From SAT2750 sp964476375 (GTDB lineage: Bacteria; Planctomycetota; Planctomycetia; Pirellulales; Pirellulaceae), in the NCBI GenBank assembly GCA_964476375.1, contig CAYYZW010000042.1, positions 1-14,464 on the forward strand: a DNA stretch of 14,464 bases. Direction: 5' to 3'. Shown here piece after piece: positions 1 through 7,495 of the stretch. The first letter of the stretch is position 1, and every line of letters starts with the position of its first letter. The position numbers were made by a program, and so were the translations under genes. The notes beneath the pieces were generated by a model. That model did not search any database, had not been told where the DNA came from, and saw only the letters and a list, made by a program, of their open reading frames with translations.

Positions 1-180
1 AAGAAAACACGTCTTTCAAATAATTCCTGTCAGGTTGTCACGGCCGGGTTCCTGCACAACACAAGCCGTTCGTCAAGAATGTTGCCGAAGAGTTCGGAAT
101 CACCCTGGCCCCGTAGACTCCATTCGGACGGGCATCGACCACATCCACGTCGTCTGCTGAAAAATTGCGGGGATCATTCA
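1..180. other. Left-edge stretch with no confident gene
   Basis: No recognisable gene starts here with confidence. The plus-strand membrane-protein frame is open from ATG 79, but its first 34 codons give a Pro/Arg/His-rich stretch that looks like an antisense shadow. On the minus strand a 47-residue frame runs from ATG at 181 down to a stop at 38. It has ordinary amino-acid composition (for example NDPRNFSADDVDVVDARPNG) and could be a tiny gene or the relic of a longer one, but I recognise no family. The two readings compete for the same DNA. Confidence 0.3.
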
Positions 181-861
181 TTGCATTACCTGGACACAGA
201 AATCGCAGCGTCATTGGATTTCTTTTTCCGTAGCGAATGCACCTGCTGTGGTTATCCCACCGGCTGGAATGGCGAAACAAAGGTCTGCGAAACATACGGC
301 CCTGGAATCAAGGAGACCTGCACCAACTGTCGCCAGTCCGGTTGGACCCATGGTGGTGAACTTCACGAAATGTTTCGCACGAGCGGGCCACCTGCCTTCC
401 AGCCAGGACGACGCAAGCGACCTGACGTGTTATCGCCCGACCTTTTTGTCGGGCCAACAATGGCTCCTCCCGGAGAACAGGATAGAACACGTTGGTTGTA
501 CAACCTTGCGATCCTGACTGGCCTGGGATTGATTGTCTTCATCTATGGATTCGCATTCGACAACCTGTCTGAAAACCAGCTCGTCCAGGCCACCCTGTAT
601 TGGTATATACCGCTGATCTTTGGTATTTATGGGCGCACCGCCGTTCAGCTTCGCCATTTACTCCCGCAAGGACTTTCCCTTCACAGGACATTGCATCAAA
701 TAAGCTTCGTCTTTCGAATAAGTCCCCTGTTTAATCTTGTCTTCTTTTTCCCATTCTTTTTCTTTTCCAGCGACAAACCAATTAAAATAGCCCTGATGGG
801 ATCCGCCTTATGGCTTGGGATGCTGGGCCTTTTTTTCTATGGAATTTGGCCCAGTCTCTAA
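79..861 (+). CDS. Hypothetical membrane protein with N-terminal zinc-ribbon-like Cys cluster
   Basis: This is a 260-residue product from ATG 79, of unknown function. Residues 54-57 (CTCC, followed by GYPTGW) and 81-84 (CTNC, followed by RQSGW) form two CxxC knuckles about 24 residues apart, with one more Cys at 70. This suggests a small cytosolic zinc ribbon, loosely like the 'CPCC' Cys-rich domain. A polar, Pro/Arg-rich linker (about 100-138) leads to hydrophobic segments near 141-160, 172-188, 207-230 and 236-258, so three or four membrane helices are likely. The start is uncertain: TTG at 181 with GGGG about 9 bases upstream would give 226 residues, keep both knuckles and drop a low-complexity N-terminus. 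The stop is 35 bp before the oxidoreductase start, and that gap carries the next gene's ribosome-binding site. The reading frame is inferred to be real from the Cys pairs and the membrane helices; no homologue is recognised. Confidence 0.6.
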   Translation: MLPKSSESPWPRRLHSDGHRPHPRRLLKNCGDHSLHYLDTEIAASLDFFFRSECTCCGYPTGWNGETKVCETYGPGIKETCTNCRQSGWTHGGELHEMFRTSGPPAFQPGRRKRPDVLSPDLFVGPTMAPPGEQDRTRWLYNLAILTGLGLIVFIYGFAFDNLSENQLVQATLYWYIPLIFGIYGRTAVQLRHLLPQGLSLHRTLHQISFVFRISPLFNLVFFFPFFFFSSDKPIKIALMGSALWLGMLGLFFYGIWPSL

Positions 862-896
862 GAAACCGGTTTTACTCTCTTGAAGGACTTCATGAC

Positions 897-2264
897 ATGA
901 CGACTCACTCTCGTGCCTCACGACGCCAGTTTCTCGGAGGCATGGCTGCCGGTTCCGCCGCCCTGCTGCTCTCGCCAGGTAACCGGGCAGCTGGTTACCA
1001 GTCCCCCAGCGAACGTCCTGTTTTCGCCACCATCGGCCTGCGCAACCAGGGCTGGGCCATTACCAGCAAATCCACCAAGTTTGCCGATTTCGCGGCGCTG
1101 GCAGACGTGGATGCGAACGTCCTGGGAGCGAACGTGGAAAAAGTCCGCGGCCGGCAGGGCAAGGCACCGGATTCCTACAAGGACTACCGCAAGGTCCTCG
1201 ACCGCAAGGATATCGATGCGGTGATGATTGCCGTCCCGGATCACTGGCATACCAAGGTTGCCGTGGAGGCGATGCTGGCCGGGAAAGACGTCTACTGCGA
1301 AAAACCACTCACGCTCACCATCGACGAGGGAAAGCTGATTGAAAAAGTAGTCAAGAAGACCGGCCGCGTTTTCCAGGTCGGCACAATGCAGCGAACCGAA
1401 TCGGGGCGCCGCTTCCTGCTGGCAGTTGCCCTGGTCCGTGCGGGCCGCATCGGAACGGTCACCAAGGTCACGTGCGGGATCGGGGGGTTCGGTCCCTCAC
1501 CAAAGATTCCCGTCACCCCGGTTCCCGAGGCTCTCGACTGGGACTTCTGGCTCGGGCCGGCCCCCAAGGTTCCCTACCGGGCCCTGCCCGAGATCCGGAA
1601 AGGTTACGGTGGGGGCGTACCGCTCTACAGCAATTGCCATTACGCCTTCCGCAACTGGCACGAGTACTCTGGCGGCAAGCTTACCGACTGGGGCGCGCAT
1701 CACGTCGATATTGCCTGCTGGGCGATCGGCGCCAGCGATACCGGACCGAGCAAGGTGACCCCGCTCAATTACGAGCTGGCCGTGGAATACAAGGACGGCC
1801 ACCCGCTGGTCGACGATCAATACAACATCGCCACGAAGTTCAATATCCGGGCAGACATGCCCAACGATATTGAGATGTTGATCACCAACGAAGGGGATAA
1901 CGGTATCCTGTTCGAGGGAACCAAGGGGCGTTTCTTTGTCAATCGTGGCAAGATCGTCGGCACACCGGTCGAGGACCTCAAGAACAATCCGCTGCCGGGG
2001 GATGCCATTGAAGATGTCTACGGTGGACCGGTGGCCGAAAACCACACCGCCAATTTCATCGACGGCATGAAGTCCCGCACCCAGCCAATTTCCGATGTCT
2101 GGACTCACAACCGGATGCTGGAAATCTGCCACCTCTCGAATATTGCCATGCGGCTTGACCGGGCACTCACCTGGGATCCGGGCAAGCGAGTGATCGTGGG
2201 GGACGCACAGGCAAACTCATTCCTCTCCAGGGAAAACCGCAAGGGGTATGAAATCAACATGTAA
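897..2264 (+). CDS. Gfo/Idh/MocA family NAD(P)-dependent oxidoreductase, Tat-exported
   Basis: The product has 455 residues, typical of planctomycete secreted Gfo/Idh/MocA proteins. The start is set at ATG 897 because GAAGGA (882-887) sits 9 bases upstream and the protein then begins with a Tat signal (SRRQFLGG, residues 8-15, followed by a hydrophobic stretch). The frame is open further upstream to 810, overlapping the preceding gene. A Rossmann domain starts near residue 41. Its glycine loop is GLRNQG (47-52), lacking the usual middle glycine. The family EKP signature is at 135-137 (DVYCEKPLTL), where the lysine is the usual catalytic residue. A second signature, DWGAHHVDIACW (264-275), contains the His/Asp residues near the substrate. 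Known members oxidise or epimerise sugars, cyclitols and related compounds using tightly bound NAD(P); the substrate here cannot be told. It lies 75 bp upstream of the DUF1501 gene on the same strand, so the two may be co-transcribed. Confidence 0.93.
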   Translation: MTTHSRASRRQFLGGMAAGSAALLLSPGNRAAGYQSPSERPVFATIGLRNQGWAITSKSTKFADFAALADVDANVLGANVEKVRGRQGKAPDSYKDYRKVLDRKDIDAVMIAVPDHWHTKVAVEAMLAGKDVYCEKPLTLTIDEGKLIEKVVKKTGRVFQVGTMQRTESGRRFLLAVALVRAGRIGTVTKVTCGIGGFGPSPKIPVTPVPEALDWDFWLGPAPKVPYRALPEIRKGYGGGVPLYSNCHYAFRNWHEYSGGKLTDWGAHHVDIACWAIGASDTGPSKVTPLNYELAVEYKDGHPLVDDQYNIATKFNIRADMPNDIEMLITNEGDNGILFEGTKGRFFVNRGKIVGTPVEDLKNNPLPGDAIEDVYGGPVAENHTANFIDGMKSRTQPISDVWTHNRMLEICHLSNIAMRLDRALTWDPGKRVIVGDAQANSFLSRENRKGYEINM

Positions 2265-2339
2265 TGGCGGCCTGGCTCGGCTCCTGCGATCCCATAAGCA
2301 CCTTCCCGGCAAACGGTACACTCACCGGAGGACACTCCC

Positions 2340-3749
2340 ATGCTCTCGGTTCTCGGTCACTCTAAAAAAATGTGTGATGGCGTTACGCGACGCGAGTTGA
2401 TGCGGGCCGGGGGACTCTCGTTGCTTGCCGGTCTCTCCATGCCGACACTGCTTCGAGCAGCGGACGACCGTCGTGCCAAAGCACGGTCGGTAATCATGTT
2501 CAACCTGCTCGGTGGCCCGGCCCACATGGACATGTTCGACCTCAAGCCCGACGCACCAGCTGAAGTACGGGGTGAATTCAAGCCGATTTCCACCTCGCTG
2601 CCGGGACTGCAGATCTGCGAGCATTTGCCCCGGCTTGCCGGCTGGATGGATCGCGGGACGCTGATCCGGACATTCAGCCACACTTTCAATTCTCACGATC
2701 CGCTCCCCTTCATGACCGGATTCACCGATGACCAACCGAGTGCCCAGGCGATGCCGACCGATCCACCCGATGTGGGGGCGATCTGCCAGTACCTCGGGAT
2801 GGGGCCGGAGGATCTGCCCGGGGCGGTCTGTCTCCCCTGCTTCCCCGGCTCGGGCCAGAAAGGCCATCGACGCCGTGGACCCTATGGTGGTTTCCTGGGC
2901 CGGTCCTGTGATCCGTTGTTCACACTCTGCGAGCCAACCTTTGACCGGGAACCAAGTCCCAATGATTACGATCCGGTGATGCCGATGGGACAGCCTTTCC
3001 CACCAACACCGGATGACCTGCCCGAGATGACCGTGAACCGGCTGGACCAGCGGAAATCCCTGCTGACACAACTCGACACGGTCTTTGCCGAGTCCTCCCG
3101 ATCTCCCGCCGTGACCACGATGGACCAGGTCAAACAAAAAGCTTTCTCGATTCTCACCTCGGGACGCACACGCGATGCGTTCGACCTGGAACAGGAATCC
3201 AGTGGCACACGTGACCGGTACGGGAAAAACATGGTTGGATCGAGCATGTTGATTGCACGCCGCCTGGTGGAAGCGGGGGTACCGTTTATCAGCGTTCACC
3301 AGGAGATCTTTGATCATTATGGTCACGCCTACGACATGCACCAGAATAACTTCAGCATGCTCAAGGATTTCAACCTGCCACTGCTCGACCAGGTGATACC
3401 GGCGCTGCTGCATGACCTGGAAGAGAGTGGCCTGCTGGACTCCACGCTGGTTGTCGTGATGGGGGAAATGGGACGGACTCCCAAGATCAATGCCAAAGCC
3501 GGCCGAGATCACTGGCCGCAGTGTGGCTTCAGCCTGTTGTTTGGTGGCGGGGTCAAGCAGGGTTACGTGCATGGCACGACCGACAAGATCGGCGCCTGGC
3601 CAACCAGCTACCCGGTCTCTCCAGCGGACTTCGTGGCAACCGTCTACTCGCTCCTCGGCATCGACCCCCGCATGACTGTTAACGATCGGTCCGGCCGGCC
3701 GATCTCTATTGCTCATGGCGGTGAACCGGTTGCCGACGTGATTGCCTGA
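2340..3749 (+). CDS. DUF1501 domain protein (sulfatase/alkaline-phosphatase-like fold), Tat signal
   Basis: The product has 469 residues, full length for the family. GGAGGA at 2327-2332, 7 bases before ATG 2340, supports the start; ATG 2370 is a possible inner start that keeps the signal. The Tat signal TRRELMRAGG (16-25) is followed by a hydrophobic stretch ending near LLRA (37-40). Family hallmarks are FNLLGGPAHMDMFDLKP (54-70), SHTFNSHDPLPFMTG, the catalytic-core-like VVVMGEMGRTPKIN and GRDHWPQCGFSLLFGGGVKQG. DUF1501 belongs to the alkaline phosphatase/sulfatase superfamily by fold, but its activity is not established. In planctomycetes it is usually paired with a DUF1549/DUF1553 gene. Here its upstream neighbour is an oxidoreductase and its downstream neighbour a small hypothetical gene, so the usual partner is absent. 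It is predicted to act outside the cytoplasm. Confidence 0.93.
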   Translation: MLSVLGHSKKMCDGVTRRELMRAGGLSLLAGLSMPTLLRAADDRRAKARSVIMFNLLGGPAHMDMFDLKPDAPAEVRGEFKPISTSLPGLQICEHLPRLAGWMDRGTLIRTFSHTFNSHDPLPFMTGFTDDQPSAQAMPTDPPDVGAICQYLGMGPEDLPGAVCLPCFPGSGQKGHRRRGPYGGFLGRSCDPLFTLCEPTFDREPSPNDYDPVMPMGQPFPPTPDDLPEMTVNRLDQRKSLLTQLDTVFAESSRSPAVTTMDQVKQKAFSILTSGRTRDAFDLEQESSGTRDRYGKNMVGSSMLIARRLVEAGVPFISVHQEIFDHYGHAYDMHQNNFSMLKDFNLPLLDQVIPALLHDLEESGLLDSTLVVVMGEMGRTPKINAKAGRDHWPQCGFSLLFGGGVKQGYVHGTTDKIGAWPTSYPVSPADFVATVYSLLGIDPRMTVNDRSGRPISIAHGGEPVADVIA

Positions 3750-3787
3750 GACCTCCTGTCCCCGGGCGTTCACCAACTCCTCGCACC

Positions 3788-3820
3788 AGCCTTCCACCTG
3801 GAAGGTTACAATGGCAGGTG
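3788..3820 (+). promoter_or_regulatory. Two overlapping inverted repeats upstream of the small membrane-protein gene
   Basis: CCTTCC (3790-3795) and GGAAGG (3800-3805) are perfect complements around a 4-base loop (ACCT). Overlapping this, CACCTG (3795-3800) pairs with CAGGTG (3815-3820) around 14 bases. The two stems share bases and cannot form together. A -10-like TACAAT (3807-3812) lies inside the second loop, 45 bases before ATG 3858, without a convincing -35. No T-run follows, so a classical intrinsic terminator for the DUF1501 gene is unlikely. It may be an operator or an RNA switch-like structure, or chance. Confidence 0.25.
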
Positions 3821-3857
3821 AATAAATTCTCCTCCACTCCACACGGAACGGCGGGCG

Positions 3858-4418
3858 ATGGAAGCTCTGGGAAACCTGCTGCCGAGGCAGATGATCGGCT
3901 TGGTTCTGCTCTGTCTTTGGATTGGCGGGCTACTGATATGGAGCGTCGTGATGCTCCGCAGGGCTTTGAAAGCACACAAAAAGGCCATTGCTGTCTGGAA
4001 AGAAACGGCCGGGGAACTGGGACTCACTTTTCAACCTCCCGGTTTCTTTAACCCTGCTGCCATCTGGGGGATGCAGGGAGAGGTGGCTGGATTCCACGTC
4101 AAAGTCCAGACCAAGACAGAGAGAACCGGATACGGAGACAACCGTTCTTTGCGCCACTCTACTGTTTTTTGTGTCACCTTCCCCACGTCCAGGGATCCAG
4201 GCGTGACCATCGATCTCTCGACCACGGAACGGAAACAGCAGATCCAGGAGCTCAAAAAGACTCACCAGGGCGTGGTCGTCACCAACACGAAAATCTCCTG
4301 GACGAGCGCCGGTGGAGGCATCAAGATATCGCAGGAACTGGCTGACCATGTCACCGAGTTGACGCGCGTCGCCTTTCTGGTGGCAGGTCACCTGGCAACA
4401 TCGTCCGGGGACAAATAG
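3858..4418 (+). CDS. Hypothetical protein with one N-terminal transmembrane helix
   Basis: A 186-residue product with no family I can name. ATG 3858 is the first start in frame, and the ribosome-binding site is weak (GGAAC, GGCGGG upstream). Residues about 11-33 form one strong membrane helix (MIGLVLLCLWIGGLLIWSVV), followed by a basic stretch (RRALKAHKK), so the rest is probably cytosolic by the positive-inside rule. The soluble part begins WKETAGELGLTF and contains a Gly-rich, beta-rich segment (GEVAGFHVKVQTKTER) and SAGGGIKISQ, then a C-terminal amphipathic helix. The pattern 'W..tA.elGL.F....G...G..V.V' resembles several small bacterial membrane-anchored hypothetical proteins. It ends with TAG, 20 bp from the stop of the convergent sulfatase gene. 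Confidence 0.75.
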   Translation: MEALGNLLPRQMIGLVLLCLWIGGLLIWSVVMLRRALKAHKKAIAVWKETAGELGLTFQPPGFFNPAAIWGMQGEVAGFHVKVQTKTERTGYGDNRSLRHSTVFCVTFPTSRDPGVTIDLSTTERKQQIQELKKTHQGVVVTNTKISWTSAGGGIKISQELADHVTELTRVAFLVAGHLATSSGDK

Positions 4419-4438
4419 CAGGTCGTCGCGTCCGTGAC

Positions 4439-5908
4439 TCACCGGCCGGAAGGCTTTTTCTCACGGTAGTGGGGGGCATTCGTCCTGGGCAGCCACTTTA
4501 TCAGCTCCGCCCTGACCGCCCTGTACCGAGCGTCACCGGCCAGGTTCTTCCACAGGTTGGGATCCTGTCGCAGATCGTAGAGGTCTTCCCCGCCGTCACT
4601 GTAGTGAATGTAATGGTAGTGCTCGGATCGAACCGCATGGTGGGGGCCGTGCCAGGGGGGGGAGTGAGTGATCACCGCAGGGTAGGGCCATTTCGCCTGG
4701 GGGTCTCGAACCAGCGGGGCGATGCTGCGGCCATCCAGGTCGTCGCGCCCTGGCAATCCACAGAGTTCGATCAGCGTCGGGTAAAGGTCAAGCAGGCTCA
4801 CCGGCCGGCTGCAGCGCTGGCCAACCGATGAGGAGCCTGAAATTGTCTCCGGGATGTGGATGATCAGGGGAGTGCGAGTGGCCTGCTGCCACAGGGCCGA
4901 CTTGGCGAAATGGTGTTGCTGGCCGATATGGTAGCCGTGATCCCCCCAGAGGACGACGATCGTATTGTCGCGGTAGGGGCTCTCATCAAGTGCATCCAGG
5001 ACATGGCCAATACAGGCATCTGCAAACGACGTTGCTGCCAGGTACCCCTGCACGGCATTCTTCCACTGCCCGGCGCGCCTGACGATCTGGAATGCCTCGC
5101 CCGACATGGCCCGTCCCCTGGCGGGAATATCGTCGAGGTCATTCTCCAGGTAGGGAGGAAGCTGGATCTCCTCGATCGGGTGCATGTCAAAGAATTCCCT
5201 CGGTGCATACCAGCTCAGGTGAGGGCGATAGATCCCACAGGCCAGGAAAAACGGCTTCTGGTGCTGCTGCTGGAGGAACATGGCCGCCCCGGCAGCGGTC
5301 TGCCAGTCACTGGTCTGCTCCTTGGCCTGCCCGGTCGGGGACCAGTCAATCAACCGGGCAAGGATGGCGTTGGAGAACATCTCACGCATGCCATGGCGGT
5401 AACGCTTTTCTTTTTCAGGACCCAGCGTCCCCATGCGGGTAGAGTACTGGCCATCCCAGCTTGCCGGGTCCGACCATTTCCCATGCGGCTGATGAAATAT
5501 CTTGCCGCCGGTCCAGGCCTTGTATCCTGCCTGGCGGAAATGCTGTGGAATCGTGACAGCCTGCCTGAAGTCCGGGTGATCACGCAACCAGGTCAGGTTG
5601 CCATAAATTCCTGTCCGGGACGGCCGAAGACCGGTCATGATCGCAGTGCGGGAGGGGTGGCAGAGCGGTGCCGCACAGTACGCCTGCTGAAAAAGCACCC
5701 CTTTGCCAGCAAGCCGGTCGATATTGGGGGTTTTTGCCTGGGGATGCCCTCCCAGGCACCCGACCCAGTCGTTCAGGTCGTCGACCGCCAGGAAGAGGAT
5801 ATTCGGCGGGCCCTCGGCAGCGGGTAATCCACCCATCGGCAGGCACAGCACGAGACCAAGCAGGGCCAGCCGAAATTTTCTTTCCGTTCCTGTCATGGCA
5901 CGTTTCAC
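4439..5908 (-). CDS. Sulfatase, iduronate-2-sulfatase-like subfamily
   Basis: The product has 489 residues with an N-terminal hydrophobic signal (about 13-31, ending PAAEG), so it is exported. It removes sulfate esters, most likely from a polysaccharide. The formylglycine motif is C83-H-P-S-R87 (CxPSR), the Cys-type that needs a formylglycine-generating enzyme or anaerobic maturase. Other active-site residues are visible: D43/D44 (AVDDLND), K136 and H139 (GGKIFHQ), H230 (RPHLSW), D323/H324 (GDHGYHIG) and K336 (AKSALW). The DDLNDWVGCLGGHP opening and GDHGYHIGQQ...AKSALWQQATRTPLI core resemble the iduronate-2-sulfatase (S1_7-like) group; the true substrate is unknown. The start is GTG at 5908, whose GTGA overlaps the stop of the upstream sulfatase, implying translational coupling. 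ATG at 5896 is the alternative start and keeps the signal. Confidence 0.94.
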   Translation of the reverse strand: MKRAMTGTERKFRLALLGLVLCLPMGGLPAAEGPPNILFLAVDDLNDWVGCLGGHPQAKTPNIDRLAGKGVLFQQAYCAAPLCHPSRTAIMTGLRPSRTGIYGNLTWLRDHPDFRQAVTIPQHFRQAGYKAWTGGKIFHQPHGKWSDPASWDGQYSTRMGTLGPEKEKRYRHGMREMFSNAILARLIDWSPTGQAKEQTSDWQTAAGAAMFLQQQHQKPFFLACGIYRPHLSWYAPREFFDMHPIEEIQLPPYLENDLDDIPARGRAMSGEAFQIVRRAGQWKNAVQGYLAATSFADACIGHVLDALDESPYRDNTIVVLWGDHGYHIGQQHHFAKSALWQQATRTPLIIHIPETISGSSSVGQRCSRPVSLLDLYPTLIELCGLPGRDDLDGRSIAPLVRDPQAKWPYPAVITHSPPWHGPHHAVRSEHYHYIHYSDGGEDLYDLRQDPNLWKNLAGDARYRAVRAELIKWLPRTNAPHYREKKPSGR

Positions 5909-7293
5909 TTGCCGTCCCTGGGAAGAGAAAGCGTGGGACGGTAGGCTTCCTCCCCTTCCACCCCCGGCCGTGGGGCAAGGGTCCGCGGGCTGGTGGCCAT
6001 CCCGACAGGACGCGAGTTCTTCTCCAGGTCCGCGCGGAACTCGGCCAGCAGGCCCTGCAGCTGTTCAACGATACCTGGATTCTTGTCCGCCACATCATTC
6101 TTCTCTGCCAGGTCGGAGGCGAGGTTGTAGAGTTCCCCCTTGACCAGCAGTTTCCAGTCCCCGGCGCGGACGGCAGCAAGGGATCCTCCCTGCTGGTAGA
6201 AGAACCGGTCATGCGGCGTGGTAGCCCCCGGCGTGCCGAGCAGAAGCGGAGCGATATCCTTGCCATCGATGACGCGGTCCGCCGGCATGGCCCGGCCGGC
6301 GAGCCTGGCAAAGGTGGGGTGCAGGTCCATCGTGGTGGCAAGTTCCGCCGATGAGCTTCCCGCTGGAATGGTTCCTGGCCACCAGGCGATCGTTGGCTCA
6401 CGATGACCTCCCTCGTAGGCAGAACCTTTCCGGCCTCGCAGTGGGCCGGCGGAAAGCCCCCTGGCAGGACCGTTATCCGAGGTGAAAAGGACAAGCGTGT
6501 TGTCCGCCAGCCCCTCCTCGCGGATCGTCTTGAGCACCTGGCCGACACTCCAGTCCACTTCCTCCACCTGTGCCTGTTCGACCTTCTTCCCCTCGGCCAT
6601 GAACCTGGGCGATGCCCTGCGAGGACCGTGCACGAAGGCATGCGGCAGGTAAACGAAGAACGGACGATCCTTGTGTTGACGGATAAACCTGGTGGCCTGG
6701 TCGGTAAACTTTCGGCAGAGCGTGGCCTGGTCATCCATGGTCTTGACGAGTTCCACAACCCGGGTGTCGGCAAGGATGGGAAGATGCGGGCACTGGAATC
6801 GTTTTAACATCGGCCACATGTCATTCGAGTAGGGAATCCCGTAGTAGGTATCAAATCCCTGTGCCGTGGGAAGAAACTGTGGCTGGTCTCCGAGGTGCCA
6901 TTTCCCAAAGCACCCGGTAGCGTACCCGGCGGCCCGCAGGGTCTCGGCGATGGTGATCTCGTCCGGATGGAGACCATGATGGTCGCCCGGGAAGAGCACG
7001 ATATGGCCCGATCCTTTTTCCAGGCCGACGCGCTGTGGATAGCAGCCGGTCATCAGGGCAGCCCGTGAGGGAGTGCAGACCGGGGATGCAACATAAAAGG
7101 AGGTCAACGTCCGCCCTTCCCTGGCCATGCGGTTCAGGTGCGGGGTCTTGTTGATCTTCGACCCGAAGGGCTCAATATCCCCGTAGCCCATGTCATCAAT
7201 AAAGATGACCACGAAGTTCGGCAGCGCGGCCCGGGCGGTGCTGGCCGTCTGCAGCAGAACGGCCAGCAGCAGGCAGGCAAGCAGTCGTTTCAT
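5905..7293 (-). CDS. Sulfatase, arylsulfatase A / GalNAc-6-sulfatase-like
   Basis: The product has 462 residues. The start is placed at ATG 7293 because a G-rich ribosome-binding site (GGGGGG) precedes it and a clean signal peptide follows (KRLLACLLLAVLLQTASTARA, cleavage near residues 22-23); a TTG 24 bp further upstream is also in frame. The Cys-type sulfatase motif is C73-T-P-S-R77 followed by AALMTGCYPQRVG. Metal and sulfate-binding residues visible are D33/D34 (FIDDMGYGD), K131 and H133 (FGKWHLGD), H218/H222 (LPHAFVH), D273/N274 (SDNGPARG) and K289 (GRKGSAYEGGHREP). This layout matches the arylsulfatase A / N-acetylgalactosamine-6-sulfatase branch, a different branch from its partner gene. 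It is the first gene of the minus-strand pair and faces the divergent region with the glycosidase gene. It probably acts in the periplasm or outside the cell on sulfated glycans. Confidence 0.94.
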   Translation of the reverse strand: MKRLLACLLLAVLLQTASTARAALPNFVVIFIDDMGYGDIEPFGSKINKTPHLNRMAREGRTLTSFYVASPVCTPSRAALMTGCYPQRVGLEKGSGHIVLFPGDHHGLHPDEITIAETLRAAGYATGCFGKWHLGDQPQFLPTAQGFDTYYGIPYSNDMWPMLKRFQCPHLPILADTRVVELVKTMDDQATLCRKFTDQATRFIRQHKDRPFFVYLPHAFVHGPRRASPRFMAEGKKVEQAQVEEVDWSVGQVLKTIREEGLADNTLVLFTSDNGPARGLSAGPLRGRKGSAYEGGHREPTIAWWPGTIPAGSSSAELATTMDLHPTFARLAGRAMPADRVIDGKDIAPLLLGTPGATTPHDRFFYQQGGSLAAVRAGDWKLLVKGELYNLASDLAEKNDVADKNPGIVEQLQGLLAEFRADLEKNSRPVGMATSPRTLAPRPGVEGEEAYRPTLSLPRDGK

Positions 7294-7336
7294 GGCAGCC
7301 CCCCGGGGGAATCGCAAGCAAATAATGACTCCCTCG

Positions 7337-7366
7337 ATTGTAGCCGCTTGGAAGCGGGGGCAGCAA
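7337..7366 (-). promoter_or_regulatory. Candidate promoter of the sulfatase pair
   Basis: Read on the minus strand, TTGCTG (7366-7361) and TACAAT (7342-7337) are separated by 18 bases, a sigma-70-like arrangement with a good -10 and a weak -35. The -10 lies about 44 bases before ATG 7293. No other equally good element was seen upstream of this operon. Confidence 0.35.
7344..7357. repeat. Perfect inverted repeat CCGCTTGGAAGCGG, operator candidate
   Basis: Arms CCGCTT and AAGCGG are separated by two bases. The repeat falls wholly inside the spacer between the proposed -35 and -10 boxes of the sulfatase promoter, a common place for a repressor operator. The sequence is also a possible DNA hairpin with a TGGA loop. 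No second copy was noticed in the window, so it stays a candidate. Confidence 0.35.
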
Positions 7367-7395
7367 ACTCACCTGCTGGCATCCCCCAGCCGCCG

Positions 7396-7410
7396 CGTGG
7401 CATAATGAAC
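7396..7410 (+). promoter_or_regulatory. Candidate extended -10 promoter for the phosphodiester glycosidase gene
   Basis: CGTGGCATAATGAAC contains TGG-CATAAT, matching an extended -10 (TGN plus hexamer). A near-identical 15-mer (one difference) lies upstream of the next gene. It is 85 bases before GTG 7496, which would leave a longish leader. No good -35 is evident, as extended -10 promoters allow. Confidence 0.3.
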
Positions 7411-7495
7411 CTGGCATGTCACAAGGATTTTCACCATTGGGCATGCATAAAAAACAGGCTGCATAACAAAAGAAAGCAGGCGACCGGAGGAGATC

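Noticed and set aside
10..729. Similar strings CGTCTTTCAAATAATTCC (from 10) and CGTCTTTCGAATAAGTCC (from 708)
   Set aside because: A match of 16/18 is expected about once by chance in a window of this size, and one copy lies within coding sequence.
2322..3842. 506-codon minus-strand open frame opposite DUF1501
   Set aside because: It mirrors the DUF1501 coding region, is His/Arg/Val-rich without domain motifs, and no promoter or ribosome-binding site was seen.
4419..4470. Possible bidirectional terminator between the converging genes (CCGGCCGG followed by GGCTTTTT)
   Set aside because: CCGGCCGG is self-complementary without a usable loop, and the alternative GCC/GGC stem is only 3 bp.
4856..5827. 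323-codon plus-strand frame opposite the first sulfatase
   Set aside because: Antisense shadow of a gene whose active-site residues are all accounted for on the minus strand.
5580..6773. 397-codon minus-strand frame inside the second sulfatase
   Set aside because: It is an out-of-frame shadow of the sulfatase with Arg/Pro/Ser-rich low-complexity sequence.
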